Shown here: piece after piece, positions 12,115 through 24,019 of the stretch
Position numbering within the stretch: the first letter of the stretch is position 1
How the letters are laid out: every line of letters starts with the position of its first letter
Source of the DNA: Oppiella nova
Lineage: Eukaryota; Arthropoda; Arachnida; Sarcoptiformes; Oppiidae
Assembly (NCBI GenBank): GCA_905397405.1
Contig: CAJPVJ010000092.1
Coordinates: 1 to 41,993, forward strand
Direction of reading: 5' to 3'
DNA length: 41,993 nucleotides
Made by a program: the position numbers and the translations under genes
The notes under the pieces: generated by a model
Seen by the model: the letters and a program-made list of their open reading frames with translations, nothing else
What the model was told of the DNA's origin: nothing
The model's database searches: none

Positions 12115-14624
12115 CTATTTAACCAATTGTTCATTGTTTGCGAGACTAGAAGTCGTGCCAAATAGTCGTTGAAAATGTTCAATAAATGTCTCGCAATGTT
12201 CTCCTAAAAGACAAATAAATAAATTTTCAAATTCAATCAAAACCTAAACTCTTGTGTCTAACCGCTGGCAAAGGCAGGCGATCCTCTAATTCGTAGATTT
12301 CTTAACTCAAAGAACTTATAAACGGAATAAAAGAGTTTCACATCATTTGAATTGTAGGCAATTTCGAGGAATTTTCGGGCGGATATGCTGTCAATGTTTC
12401 CGTGGCTTTGTATGAATCTGAGCGCTCGTGACAACTGGTACTGAGATAACAGGACTTCAATAATCTCTTCGTTAGCTGTGGTCAGTCTCTTCAACATATC
12501 TAATGCCAACTGAACCGCGTATTTATAGTGCGGCTCAAGAGATAACAAAAGACACGCCAAAGGTTTGGAATCAGTGAAGACGTGGTACTGAAGGAATTGA
12601 TGCATTTGGTAGAACTGTTGCGATCGCACCAAATGTCTGATCAGGAATTCGTATACAAAATATTGAATCGGAATCTGATGTATAGATAATGAATATATGT
12701 ATTCAAATAGAATCGATACGATTAGGCTTTGATCCAAAGGCTGCAAAATAGTGAATAATGAGTATATGTTTACATGTCTTAATTGTTTAGTATTACAGTG
12801 TTTTGCTCATCAAATACTGTGAAGACATCAGAGAAGACATCTGTTTGATCAACAATTGTCTTCATCTTAAGTTTATTAGAGTCGTTCACATGGTTTTGGT
12901 TTGTGGTGGTCTCTAATATGAGTGATTCCTTGTAAGCAGCGTTCACTTTATTGAATACAAGCGATAGGTTTCCCAAAGGGTTTCTCTGGTTTTCTTCGTT
13001 TCCAATTATAGAGTCTTTAATCACTTTAAGTAAACATGACTTTGAATTTCGTCTAAACATTAGAAAGTCCACCAAAAGTGGAATATTTGGAATGAATTCA
13101 ATTATATATTTCAAATTGATTTGCAAAAACCAGAGACACCCGAGTCTGGCGTCGATTATAATATTTGGTTGAAATATAACCCAATTTGTAGAATCTATAG
13201 AAATATAATGGATAAGCATTAAGACATTAACGTACCGTAGAATTCTTACATAATTCACAGTCTATTTGATCATCTAATTTGAACTCTTTTATAGTACAGT
13301 TCGAGACAATGGGGTAATGAATCTTAACGTTTGCCATAATTTCATTTGATTGCAAATTAATATCAAAAACAAGAGATGTCTGACTGGTCTGGTGGTGGAC
13401 TATAACCAGATCATCGACTATATTGATTGCGAACCGACCCGTGAGGTGCACGAGTAGAATGTCTGTTTTCTGAGGCACTGAATCTCTGGTTAAAAATGTA
13501 ATACAAATAAAAATCTAATACAAGAATACAAATCTAATAAAATTGCTAAATAATATACTTCACGAAAGTATAGATAACCACATGAGCACCACTTTGTTCT
13601 TTGAGAATTGGTTGATGTTTAAGGACTAATAGACGGCTTTTACCATATCTGCCATCGATTACAATCCAATTAATATTTACAACAATATAGAAAATATTAT
13701 AATTACATGTTAGCTATGGCCACATCTCTCTCATATAATCCAGTTTTGGGTGTCTTTTGCTTACTGTTCCACTCGACTTCAAATTTAGACAATTTATAAA
13801 CAGTACTCGGCTTTCAATTAAACATCTTATTAGTCAACAGTTTTACCGTAAATGCATTCAAAAGTAACTTTACTCTGAATTGAAAGGCTTGTATGACATT
13901 AGCATACGTTCCGTTGGCTACCAATAGGACAGACGTCTGAGGCTGTGATCGAAATAAAACAATTAATGAATTTGTTTTTGAAATACTTTGAGGGAAACAG
14001 ACCTCATATACAAACCATTCGACCGAAAGAGTGAATGTCTTCAAACACTTGACGGAATGCTTTTCACTAAGAATTTGGTAAAACTCTATCCCATTATCTG
14101 TGATGAAAACCATTTCATAAGTGTTGGTCCAAATGAATCCCAAAACCTTGCAATTCTTGGTCTGAACACAAGTTATATAACTTTCAAATGGGTTTCACTG
14201 ATAATTAAACTTTCATTGAATGCATGTCTCGAGCGATACCTTCGATGTCTGGAAGTAATGACTGTTCGGCTGACCGTTTGTAAAGTTAATGAACTCAACA
14301 GTGTTTGGTGTCCTCTGGAGGGCCAACACATCGCAGACCGGCGAGAACTTGATGGACAACACATCCCCTCTGTCTTCCAGTCTATCACCAAATCATTGCA
14401 AAGTTAGACCACTTCTTAACCGTTAGTGTCTTCGCTGTATACCTGAATTGAGCGATCATTTCGTCCATGGCTTTGACGACCACTCCATCTGCGCATCGAT
14501 TGGTCACCACAAACACGTGTTGATTGATCTCATCGTAGAAGACATTCACCGATTTGGACACCGATTCAAAGCCAATCAGTTTAGCGCTCAATTCCAACCC
14601 TTTATTACATCTATTGATTGCCAT
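12115..14624 (-). CDS. RMC1: RMC1, regulator of the MON1-CCZ1 complex
   Basis: In animals RMC1 (C18orf8/Mic1) is the third subunit of MON1-CCZ1, the exchange factor that loads Rab7 on late endosomes. Exons from the 5' end: 14624-14443, 14381-14240, 14161-14003, 13942-13847, 13810-13707, 13648-13559, 13485-13250, 13194-12797, 12740-12263 and 12203-12115. Phases agree and give 657 aa, the same length I recall for human. Matches include VLGFIWTNTYEMVFITDNGI, GRFAINIVDDLVIVHHQ, STNWVIFQPNIIIDA, HQFLQYHVFTDSKPLACLLL and NISARKFL-type text near the end (SISARKFLEIAYNS, RNLRIRGSP). The N-terminal half is beta-propeller-like and the C-terminal half is the helical Mic1 domain. Start: first ATG in frame, GAGATGGCAATC; the codon upstream run is open but has no ATG. 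The exon at 13250 uses donor GTAAGA, giving CELYSTNW, which matches the family better than reading on. Confidence 0.95.
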
Positions 14625-15108
14625 CTCTTCGCCAATCAAACCATTATATGTCTTCAAATCAAATCATTTATCACTTAAACTAATATTCATTTAAATTAAA
14701 TACAAATCAATTGAAATCAAAATCCATTCAAAACTTATGTTTACATCAAAACAAACGTGAAGTCAAGTGTCAACACCTCTACTGAGAAGTGAGTGCTGTT
14801 TATGGCGAACACCTCTAACACCAAAACACGCACTAAAGGAGTGCAGAGAAAGAGGAAATGTTGTCATGTTTTGGGAATATTTGCTCACAAATGGGAATCA
14901 CATCTAAAACACGCATTCAATGCAATGAAAGCAAAACAAATGTTTCCAGAATTTTCCACTCGTGTCGGGAATATGAGTGCGAATGTGGGGCACGACTGAA
15001 CACTAAATGAATGTCTGATTCAGTTTCATGAGTCGTTGAATACATTTCGTGAATATGTTGTCAATTGAATGACAATCAAAGACATCGCGACAACCATTGC
15101 ATCCAATA
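14625..15108. promoter_or_regulatory. Shared promoter region of RMC1 and OSER1
   Basis: RMC1 and the OSER1-like gene start head to head 484 bp apart. A reading frame at 14793-14999 looks non-coding: it matches no family I know and lacks splice logic. The gap therefore probably holds a two-way promoter and both 5' UTRs. I see no TATA box I would defend. Confidence 0.45.
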
Positions 15109-15932
15109 ATGAGTGATAATAGCGACACATCTGACAAGAAGTGTGCTGAAAATGAGAGACAATGCTTTTGCATAGACTTAAGTGAAGTGCAGCGAGACTT
15201 CAAACGATTAAAAGTGGAGGAATCGGACAAAGAGTCACCGATTAGATCCAAATGTGATAATCATATGAACGCAAACACCAATTACTTCGCACTCAAGTCG
15301 AGTCCATATTCACCGAAAATGAGGTGATTATCACACAAGAGATATGCCATTGACTTACCATTTCTCACGTTTCCCTCTCTTTTCGTCACAACAGTTGCCA
15401 CGAAAGGAGACAATCGATGAGTGGTTTGCGTCGACAAAGACCTCATTCGTTGTCATCGACTAAAGTGAGACATAATTCACACAATGGTTTGGATGTGAAG
15501 ACAAACGCATCCAAAGAGGACGAGTCTCTTCGTGTGTCTCAAGACAAGAGCATTTGCAGTGATTTCGCGGATTTGAAACTCAATTTGGCGGACAAATGGC
15601 AACAAAACGAGAAGTATTTGTATTTCGCGAAACACTGTTCAGTTGAGAGCAATGACTGGAGGGATAGGTTTGCCGACAATAAGGACAGTAAGGAGAAGAA
15701 GGCCACAAACAGTGACCACAATATCACGAGTAAAGTGAAGGCAAATAAGGGCCGAAAGTTGCGGATCAAAGAGCAGCACAAGTCATGCGCCCGACAGGCC
15801 TTATGTGACGCGAGTGTGAGTGCGAGTCATCCCTCATCGGACGCGTCTGTGGAGGAATTGTCCGCTTATTTCGATGACACGCTATATCTGCCCCGAAAGA
15901 TGTCTTTTATGGCGGAATCCATTTACTCATAA
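15109..15932 (+). CDS. OSER1: OSER1-like oxidative-stress-responsive serine-rich protein
   Basis: Two exons, 15109-15323 and 15395-15932, join in phase (AG|T) to give 250 aa. The family mark is the C-terminus, SVEELSAYFDDTLYLPRKMS followed by FMAESIYS and the stop; vertebrate OSER1 ends in the closely similar [20 protein letters not shown]. The rest is low-complexity, rich in Ser, Lys and Asp, with an RRQRPHSLSS patch after the intron. OSER1 is described as induced by oxidative stress and acting under FOXO factors; its chemistry is unknown. Start: ATGAGTGATAATAGC is the first in-frame ATG. It shares a promoter region with RMC1 and runs tail to tail into NRBP. Confidence 0.8.
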
Positions 15933-16015
15933 ATTCTATACTTTTCGCACATTTCTCGTCAACTCTTTGTAACGTTTATAACATTCATCTCTTTGTCTTC
16001 ATTACAATTAACGTA

Positions 16016-16148
16016 TTTATTGATTTGGCCTTAAAATTGAAATTAGCGTTCAATTGCAGACTAAATATTATGCCAAATGAAAGTTTTAAAATTATTTGTA
16101 TTTCATATTTGATAGCATTTTGTAAAAATTGTTTTATAGTATAATAAA
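16016..16148. promoter_or_regulatory. Crossed poly(A) signals of OSER1 and NRBP
   Basis: The OSER1 AATAAA is at 16143-16148 (+), 211 bases past its stop. The NRBP AATAAA is the complement of 16016-16021, 140 bases past its own stop. Each signal lies beyond the other, so mature transcripts should overlap antisense by at least about 130 bases. Confidence 0.6.
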
Positions 16149-16160
16149 AGTTATGACTTA

Positions 16161-18036
16161 TTAATATTTAACGTAAGGTTTAGACTGTTGTGCCATTTGC
16201 TGGTGTGGTTGCTGCTGTTGTTGCGGTAATTGTCGAACCTTTTGACAACTAGTGGTTTGATTACCAGAATTACAGAACATATCCTTAGTTTCGGACAATA
16301 ACTCGAAGACAATATGCTTATCGTCCTATAAATAAAAAGCAAAACATTTCTAAAATGATGAAAATAATTGAAAACAAATATTTGAGAGCAAAAAGAGAGC
16401 ATAAAGAGAGCAAAAAGAGAGCATAAAGAGTCAAACCTTATTAACAAATCCATAAAATACTAATTCTTGAGCTAAGGAAGACGGTTCTAATTCTTTTAAT
16501 TCCAATTTTGTGGACAATTTTCTATTAATTTTGTCGTCAAACACAATGTGAAGAGATATCACTAATCTTTTATCACTGGCCTCTTGAAGAGGCGGCTCTA
16601 GAGTTGAGTTAATGGTATTTATTCGTCGAGTCTCTTCATCGTAAGGATTGTCCGGAGAATTCAGTTGTTTTGTTGACTCACAAGACATTTCCGGAGACAT
16701 TGTTCGCTGACGAGAGATAAGTGGAGGACGGGTTGTGGTGACGATTGCTGTCAGAGGACACGACCCGTTGCGTACTTCTTCGCAGAACTTCTCGAACTCT
16801 ACTTTCGGTGCATCGCTTTGTTTGAGGATAAAGTTGGGCCGACCGTCGTTATGGCGGACTTCAGCCAATATCCGATCGCTATTGTTCTGCAAACAGAGCA
16901 CTCGAGAGATGGCCTCTTCTGTGAGCTGTTCGGGCAGATAGGAAGAGGTGTTGACAATAACATGGGCTGAGAATAGACGAAGAGGCGGCACTTCAAAGAT
17001 TATCGGATGAAATAACAATTCCCTGGCTGTGGGCCTGTCTTTGGGGTTCTTTCTGATACACCGACTGATGAAATCCTTTTGCAACGGATTCTCGAGACTT
17101 TCAATCGTAGAATTGATGACTTCTTCGGTGATTGTAGTGCTCTCCCCGTTGGCCGATATCTCTAAGGCCGCCATTTCTAAGGCACACATTCCGAACGAAT
17201 AGATATCCACTGCCGGCGACAAAACAGAGCTATTCGTGTCTGTAATGCATCCGATTTCGGGTGCAATAAAATGGAGGTTCACTTTGGAGTCCCCGCGCAC
17301 TGTCTTCACGTGCTTATGAATGGCATCGGGAGCTACGGCTCCTATTTTGATGAGTCCGTTATAACTGATGAAAATTGTATCGCAGTTGAGATTTGCGTGA
17401 ACTATAGGCGGCTGAGAGCTATGCAAATAGCAGAGGGCCGACAGTGTCTGAGTGCACCACCGCTTCCACGCCTATTACACATCAATAGACATACATTTAA
17501 TGATTTCATATTAGACTCATTTCACTCATTAGCCTTACACTGATAGACATTTTAATTAAACTCCTTTTAGTCCTTCTGAGGAACTGTTTGAGTGATCCGC
17601 TGGACATATACTCCGTAATGAAGATAACTCTGGGCTTTTCGATGTCTTTGTGAACCCAATACTTGTGGAGCTTAACGATGTTCGGGTGCTCTAATTGGAT
17701 GAGTCGGTCAAACACCTCATTAATGGTCTCTTCTTTAGTCTTGAAGTACTTCCTCTCAGAAAAGCGCACTTCATTCCAGACAACTTCGACGCCCTCTTCG
17801 GTATCCATTGCGAGATACGTGGCGTCTATTCCGGGGATATCTCTTTGCTCTACCTTTGGATCAAATCATCAATTTATACAAACATATCAGACATAACATG
17901 ACATTTATAGACCCACTTCTTCCTTCCTCTTAAGCCATCGCCCGCACGGACTCTCTTCTAGAATCTCATTCTCTTCCTCGGAGTCATCGACCCCTTCAGT
18001 CTTCGAGTCGTTATCATTGGCTCTATTGTCAGCCAT
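16161..18036 (-). CDS. NRBP1: NRBP pseudokinase
   Basis: Nuclear receptor-binding protein is a scaffolding pseudokinase linked to ER-Golgi traffic and ubiquitin-ligase recruitment. Exons from the 5' end: 18036-17917, 17853-17539, 17471-16437 and 16325-16161, all in phase 0, 544 aa (human 535). Diagnostic text: EILEESPCGRWLKRKEE, TYLAMDTEEGVEVVWNEV, LIQLEHPNIVK, VIFITEYMSSGSLKQFL, SPAVDIYSFGMCALEM, DRPTARELLFHP. The catalytic lysine is replaced (VVWNEV where kinases have VAIK), HRD is VHANL and DFG is lost (KIGAVAPD), as in other NRBPs. The exon 2 end (RRTKRSLIKMSIS) has the same length as the human segment but a different sequence. The C-terminal tail has a glutamine run (PQQQQQPHQQ) not seen in the human protein. 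The single gene would stand for both vertebrate NRBP1 and NRBP2. Confidence 0.95.
16384..16430. repeat. 22-bp tandem repeat in NRBP intron 3
   Basis: The unit gagagcaaaaagagagcataaa is present 2.1 times in the 111-bp last intron of NRBP, ending right beside the exon 3 donor at 16436. It is itself made of two related 11-mers. Likely slippage. Confidence 0.85.
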
Positions 18037-19985
18037 TGTCTTCACTTTGATATTGATGTCTTCACTTATTGACAATATTATTAAGTTATGGTATAATATA
18101 AACTGAATACTCAGTGATACTATTCAAGTGAATAAGTGATTAATTAAATGATTAACATATTGAACATATTTGGCAATAAATGCAATATTCAATGAAATCT
18201 CAAATATATTGTAAAACTAAATCCAAATAAACACTAAAAACTATTTTTGTCAATAAAATCGGTGACAATTTCAATGAATTATAGGACACTAAATGATAAT
18301 AATAATTATTATTACTACAAAACAATTGATTTAATGTATGACACTATTTACGAGTTTGCTTTGCATATAAAGTGGACAATTGTGATCAGGGTTAGTTGAG
18401 TGATTGTTTGGTGGCATTCACTGTAAGCACCCATTCCTTCAAATCAATGCATTTATCAGATATTGGTTTCAATCTCACAGTAATTGCAGTGAAAGTAAAC
18501 ATCATTTGAATGATCACTCAAAACAACAAATGAGTTATCAATGGACTCGCAGTCCATTCACACCATATAAACGCCAATTCAATGTTCACTCCTATTATTA
18601 GTGATTATTAATTAATAGTCATATAATCGTTAATATTAGCCACAAATCAAATGGCATTCAAATGATTACTTGAAACAAATGGGCATTAAATTGAATTAAG
18701 CATCAAAATCATGATCAACAAAATGATTTCACAATATATAACTCATATGTATATAAAGTATTGTAAATGTAAATGATTGACCATGATGAGTTGCAGCATT
18801 GATACGATCAGCACAATGGTTGACCAGAAACTAAAATAACTATTATATGGTTGACAGCTATTTCATACAATAGTTGTATGAGACTTAATGACGAATAACT
18901 GAATTAATAAGCTCTAAGTATTGGCAAATGTTTTGGTTTTCAGTATAAGTGAGTTTACATTAAGGTTTGTATTAAGGTTTGGGTGTTTTGGCGATTGTTT
19001 GCAACAATTCCTATGCATTCAATGCACAGCCAATGCTCACAACCTTCACATCCATGACGTCCACCACTCATCCAATACATGGAAATACATTATATTTCCA
19101 TTGATCAAGCATGAAATACACCACAGCATACCCTGCTTATCATACTGCATACTGGTATTGGCATCATTTTCACACCACCACCACCACCTTGCTCATTCAA
19201 TCATTGCTATTAATATCACAATATCTGATACTCTATTAAAATGTCGCTTCAATTAATATATAGCAAAGCAAACAAACACTTGTCAATAATATACTTATGC
19301 TTAATTCATGTCAATTTAATCCCTGTGAACAACTAGTGTTTCGTGGGTTTAAGCAAATAGAGTAGCAATTGATGAAACATTTTGAGAAATATCATTTTTA
19401 ATAATATACAGTACTATAGCACTGTTAACTTAAAACTTTTGCTACTTAAGCACTATTATAATTGAATTCATATATTCATAGACACTTTGATCAATCGCCA
19501 AATTGTTTTGTTATATTCTCGTAATTGAATTTAATGTCTCTTCAAATGAATTGACACGATATTAGTGATAGTCGAGTGAATTGTTTATAAATATTCATGC
19601 ATTCAATTAAAGCGTTTTGAAGACCATATTCAACTCAATCAGTGTTTCATGTATTCAATTATGGCATGAATTATGAAATACTGTACAGTACTGTATAATA
19701 AGATATTTGAATGTATAATCAATTTTTGTAATGCTATCATTAAATGAAATTATTTAAGTTATTGTAGATATCATCAAAATAATGTTCGTTTACTAATTTA
19801 TTAATTTAAATATTTTACACATTTAAAGCACCATGTGACAAATAATTTGTATTTTTCACCACATTTATTGTCTGTATATCAAATTTACGGTCATTTCAAA
19901 TTCAAACCTAATTCTCAAAACTATTTGCAATATATTTGTCTAAAAATCAATGAATTGGTGACTAAACTGAACACAGAATCTGTGA
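18037..19985. other. 1.9-kb non-coding stretch
   Basis: Upstream of NRBP and downstream of MRPL27. AT-rich, with no frame I can link to a family. The complement of 19864-19869 (AATAAA) is a likely MRPL27 poly(A) signal, 117 bases past its stop. A perfect 12-base palindrome (TACTGTACAGTA) lies at 19679-19690. A short frame at 18921-19256 contains a histidine run and looks like chance. Confidence 0.5.
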
Positions 19986-20543
19986 TTAGACGATATCAAT
20001 GAGTTTGAATTCAATGGGATTTTTATCTTTAATCACATGAATATACTTCTTATAAATGGGACCAATTTGTTGTCTATAGAACTGATCCACGAACTGACTC
20101 TTGGGATTGGCATTGAATTTCTCGATGGAGTAGAAGACAGTTCCGGCACACAATGCATACAAATTCCTGTTCTTCGGATCCAATGCCACCTGTAATAGAG
20201 ATTCAATTGCATGTATTGCAGTGAATTGATCCAGATGAATTGCAGTCATACATTATAACCAGGGTGGTATTTCAGTGCCTTCTGTTTGCCTAATATGGAC
20301 CTCTCCTCCACGTGTTGTCCGGGAATAGCGATGAGTCGGATGTTCTTCGCGGGTCTCTTCTTGCCCTTCTGTGACTGACCCGGGCTTTTGCAGATCACAC
20401 GCTTCCCTAAGACATGCACACAATGCCATCAACTCATGAGTCCATTCATTCACACAATATTTACCCAAAACAAGAAGTGAACTCTCGTTTGATGACAACA
20501 GTTGTCTGCAAAACGAGTTCAATAGCAATGCATTGCAACACAT
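19986..20543 (-). CDS. MRPL27: Mitochondrial ribosomal protein bL27m
   Basis: Exons from the 5' end: 20543-20465, 20406-20252 and 20189-19986; phases agree, 145 aa (human 148). The end of the protein fits the metazoan L27m tail: IYKKYIHVIKDK then EFKLIDIV. The L27 core is visible as PGQHVEERSILGKQKALKYH followed by PGYNVALDPKNRNLYALCAG, corresponding to the bacterial VLAGNIIVRQRG...[20 protein letters not shown]. The core is quite diverged, and the basic GGSSKN-type N-terminal tail that reaches the peptidyl-transferase centre in bacteria is not obvious, although SPGQSQKGKKRPAK is in its place. The first exon (MCCNALLLNSFCRQLL) could be a mitochondrial import signal. The product should act in the large mitoribosomal subunit. 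Confidence 0.82.
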
Positions 20544-21439
20544 GTTGTCTTCAATGGACACTATATTCTCGTCAAAATCAACACTTCATTCAAAAACGAA
20601 TTTTTCTTTTCATTGCTTTTCAGTTGTCATTCAAATCAATGTTTACTTAATGTTCAAGAATTTTCATTTAATCATTACTCAATTAATAACGTTACGATTA
20701 TTAGTGGGTCGGAGTTAGCACTCACGCACATACATCTCTATGTGAAGCCAATGATTGGAGTCTAAATAAATTGCATTTAATTGAACTGAAGTTATGAATG
20801 GAGTTGAGAGCCGGTTGGGTCACAAACACGTGGTTTAATGGATAACATTCAATGCTTTCAAAGTATTGCAAGTTTCTGAGCTAATATTAACCGGGACCTA
20901 GATTTGGACAATTATCCAGTGACAGCTTAACACTAAATAGATTTACAGAATATTATTATACGAACATGCATGTTTTATATTAATTATATATGTAATTAAT
21001 TAAATGAAGCACACATTTCATTATTAAAAGACCAATTTGTATGGATTGCATGGATTAGTGCCCGAAAAAGTCAAACCCTGACAATCACTGTCTCTCTGCA
21101 ATGCATACAAACAGTGCGTCTAATGAGTCACATATGAGGCGAGCATTGAAGGCGTCATTCATTGGTTTGGTTGAGTGAATAGAGGGTCTCAAGCAGTGCT
21201 GGCAATGCACTGACGAATGGGAGTGGAATGAATGGTGCCATTGATGCGGTGCTCACATGTGGTCACTGCATGTGTGCCACAAGTCTACCATAAGTTCATT
21301 GAATGCTTGCTTGCAGTCAATACAGTACACAATGAAATGAACACAAACTGAGTCTTCAATAGCTTTGAGACAATCGTATCATTGATTCAATTGATTGCAA
21401 CACATCTGTCAACTGATCCCAAGACCATCACCGCAAACA
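20544..21439. other. Intergenic region between MRPL27 and PPM1G
   Basis: The two genes start head to head about 0.9 kb apart, so both promoters lie here. An open frame continues upstream of the PPM1G ATG from 21382 but does not resemble the family, and I do not treat it as coding. No RNA gene or repeat seen. Confidence 0.45.
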
Positions 21440-23624
21440 ATGGGTGTATATCTGTCGACACCGAACACGGAGTTGGAGTCAGAGGACGGCCGCTCCTCAA
21501 GACTGGTGTTCGGCGCGGCTTCGATGCAGGGATGGAGGACTGGACAAGAGGTAAGCCATCACGAGATCAGATCCACGACATTCACCACATGTACTGTATG
21601 TGTGTTTGTCTTAAGGACGCGCACATAGCGATCGTGGACTACGACACCGACACCTCTTTGTTTGGTGTGTTTGACGGACACGGGGGCCAAGAAGTGGCCA
21701 AATATTGCGCCCAACGTCTGCCCACTTTCATCAAGTCTTTGAATTCATACCAAAACCACAAATTTAATGATTGTCTCGAAGAGGCATTCCTCGAGTTCGA
21801 CAAGACTTTGATCCAACAGGAGGTGATCAATGACTTGAAGATATTGTCGGGCAGTCAGGACTTGGAGGAAGAGAACAGCGAAGACGACATCAATGAAGCG
21901 ATTCTTCTTAGAGAAGAGGCGGACCTTCCGATGAATGAACTGATGGCGCGCTATAACAACGCCGGCCCTCAAGAAGCTGGTGATGAGGAATGCAGTTCCA
22001 GTTCTGGGCCTAAACCACAACTGTCTCTGCCGTCACACATGAAGAGTGAAATGTCGAGTAAATCGAAACCCATTTCACCGTTTCTTAGGGCCAAGAGAAC
22101 TGTCATCGACGGCAACCATCAAAAGGCTGAGTCTGTGGAGGAATGCAGTTCGTCCAGCGCTTCGACTACTTGTCCATCCGTTACCAACACTGACAGCCAC
22201 TCGACATCACAGCCCGACAGCACTGATGGTAATGAAGTGGATTTGAAGTCAAACGAACAAACTGTTAGCGAATCCGATGAATCAAATTCATTGAATGGAA
22301 AGAAGACATCGAATGGAAAAGTTTTGTCGACAAACAATGGTTCAGACTGTGAACCCACCAGTTCTATAGGCGATGTCGTGTCTGATGAGGACAAACACAA
22401 TAATTCTGGTGATATTCCTAAGACCTGTGAAACAGACAACAATTGTGAGACAATTCGCTCTGAAGAGCCGATCACTTCATTGCCGTACAAAGGAAAGGGT
22501 AAACACAAGAAGATAGTGACGCCTATAAAGGATGAGTCCAGTGTTAAACCCGATAGCAGTGAAGAGAGCGATCAACCTATTTATGAGTACTTCTTACAAG
22601 ACATGGACGGATCAGACGATGATGAGGACAGCGAAGATGGGGATGACTTCAGAGGAAAAGACGAGTCATCTGATGATGAAGAGGAGGAAGAGGAAGATGA
22701 CGAGACTTCTGAGTCAGAGTCTGAGTCTGAAGAGGAGGATGTGGAAGGAGTGGAGCCTATGATGCCTTCCTATGAGAAACCTGGTTATGACAGCGGCTGT
22801 ACTGCTGTTGTGGCGCTTCTCAGAGGCAGTCAGTTGTTTGTGGCGAATGCCGGAGATTCTCGTTGTGTTGTCTCACGTAATGGACGCGCGATTGAGATGT
22901 CTATTGATCACAAACCAGAGGATGAGTTGGAACGGAATCGGGTGGAGAAGGCGGGCGGGAAAGTGACTCAAGACGGACGGGTGAACGGAGGGCTGAACCT
23001 GTCGCGCGCTATTGGAGACCATTCCTACAAAAATAATAAAAACGTCTCCGACAGGGAACAGATGATCACTGCATTGCCAGATGTGAAGACATTAGATCTC
23101 GAACAAAGTGATGATTTTATGGTCATTGCCTGCGATGGCATTTGGTGAGACACTCGACACTATTTGCACTAATGTTTGCCTTATTTACTAAACTGATCCC
23201 CATTTTGAATTAGGAATTCAATGACTTCCCAACAAGTGGTCGACTTTGTCGGTCATCGCATTAACAAAACGGACAAATTGTCTTCGGTTTGCGATGAAGT
23301 AAGTGGTGATCGATTGACGATAACCGGAGTTTCCATGAATACTAATATTGAATAATTGTTCAGTTGTTCAGAACATGTCTGGCGCCCAACACTCACGGCG
23401 ATGGCACCGGATGTGACAATATGACTGCAGTTATCGTCAAATTTCTGACCACTTCTTCTAAACGAAAGTTAGACGACATCGAAGACGCAAATCATTCGGA
23501 AAGTGAGGCGATATGTGTGTCAACTGAAGAGCCGGACAACAAGAAAACTAAAACTAATGATTGTGTGAGCGATGATTCAAATGCTGACCAAAAGATAGTT
23601 GACGGAAATGATGGCAGCGATTGA
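21440..23624 (+). CDS. PPM1G: PPM1G, PP2C-family protein phosphatase
   Basis: A Mg/Mn-dependent Ser/Thr phosphatase; in vertebrates nuclear, acting in spliceosome assembly, histone exchange and transcription release. Exons: 21440-21550, 21616-23144, 23214-23298 and 23364-23624, 661 aa (human 546). N-terminus [11 protein letters not shown] followed by [13 protein letters not shown], the PP2C metal-site region, and [18 protein letters not shown] long insertion splits the catalytic domain, as in all PPM1G: here it is Ser/Asp/Glu-rich, with a nearly pure acidic run coded by about 22600-22750. After it the domain resumes with [56 protein letters not shown] and [11 protein letters not shown]. The C-terminus has KRKLDD and KKTKT, a possible nuclear signal. 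The start matches MGxxxS, the pattern for N-myristoylation seen in relatives PPM1A/B. The extra length is mostly in the acidic insertion. Confidence 0.95.
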
Positions 23625-24019
23625 TTGGTGTCCTATCATTGCGTTCAAATCAAGCCATCATTTTATAGATCCAACAATTCATTGAAGTTTTTTAAAACAA
23701 TTTTTCATATAAATAATGTATTTGTCATTAAGTATACAGTAATTTCATTCATTACTACTGAACTCAAAAATGTTCTCAAATATTATTTGAATACAAAAAA
23801 TGAATCAATTTTCTAGTAAATTCTATAAAACAATACTTGAATTCAAATCAAAATATTGTATATAAATATAAGTTTATTTACAACTATTGGAGGATTCATT
23901 AAACTAGTTGATGAGAATCGAAAATATATAATAATTACCGTATAATGAAATCTCGTATGAATTGGAAAATTGTAGAAATTGAGTATAAATTGTGTTGACT
24001 TTTGTGAGTATACATGCAA
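23625..24019. other. 3' regions of PPM1G and CSPP1-like gene
   Basis: A 395-bp tail-to-tail gap. The complement of 23873-23878 is an AATAAA, 142 bases past the CSPP1-like stop. For PPM1G I see only a weaker ATTAAA at 23898-23903. If that is used, the two 3' UTRs overlap slightly. Confidence 0.45.

Noticed and set aside
14793-14999. Short plus-strand frame between RMC1 and OSER1
   Set aside because: No family likeness; lies in the presumed shared promoter or 5' UTR.
18921-19256. 111-codon frame with a histidine run
   Set aside because: Codon use and composition follow the AT-rich background, there are no splice partners, and no family fits.
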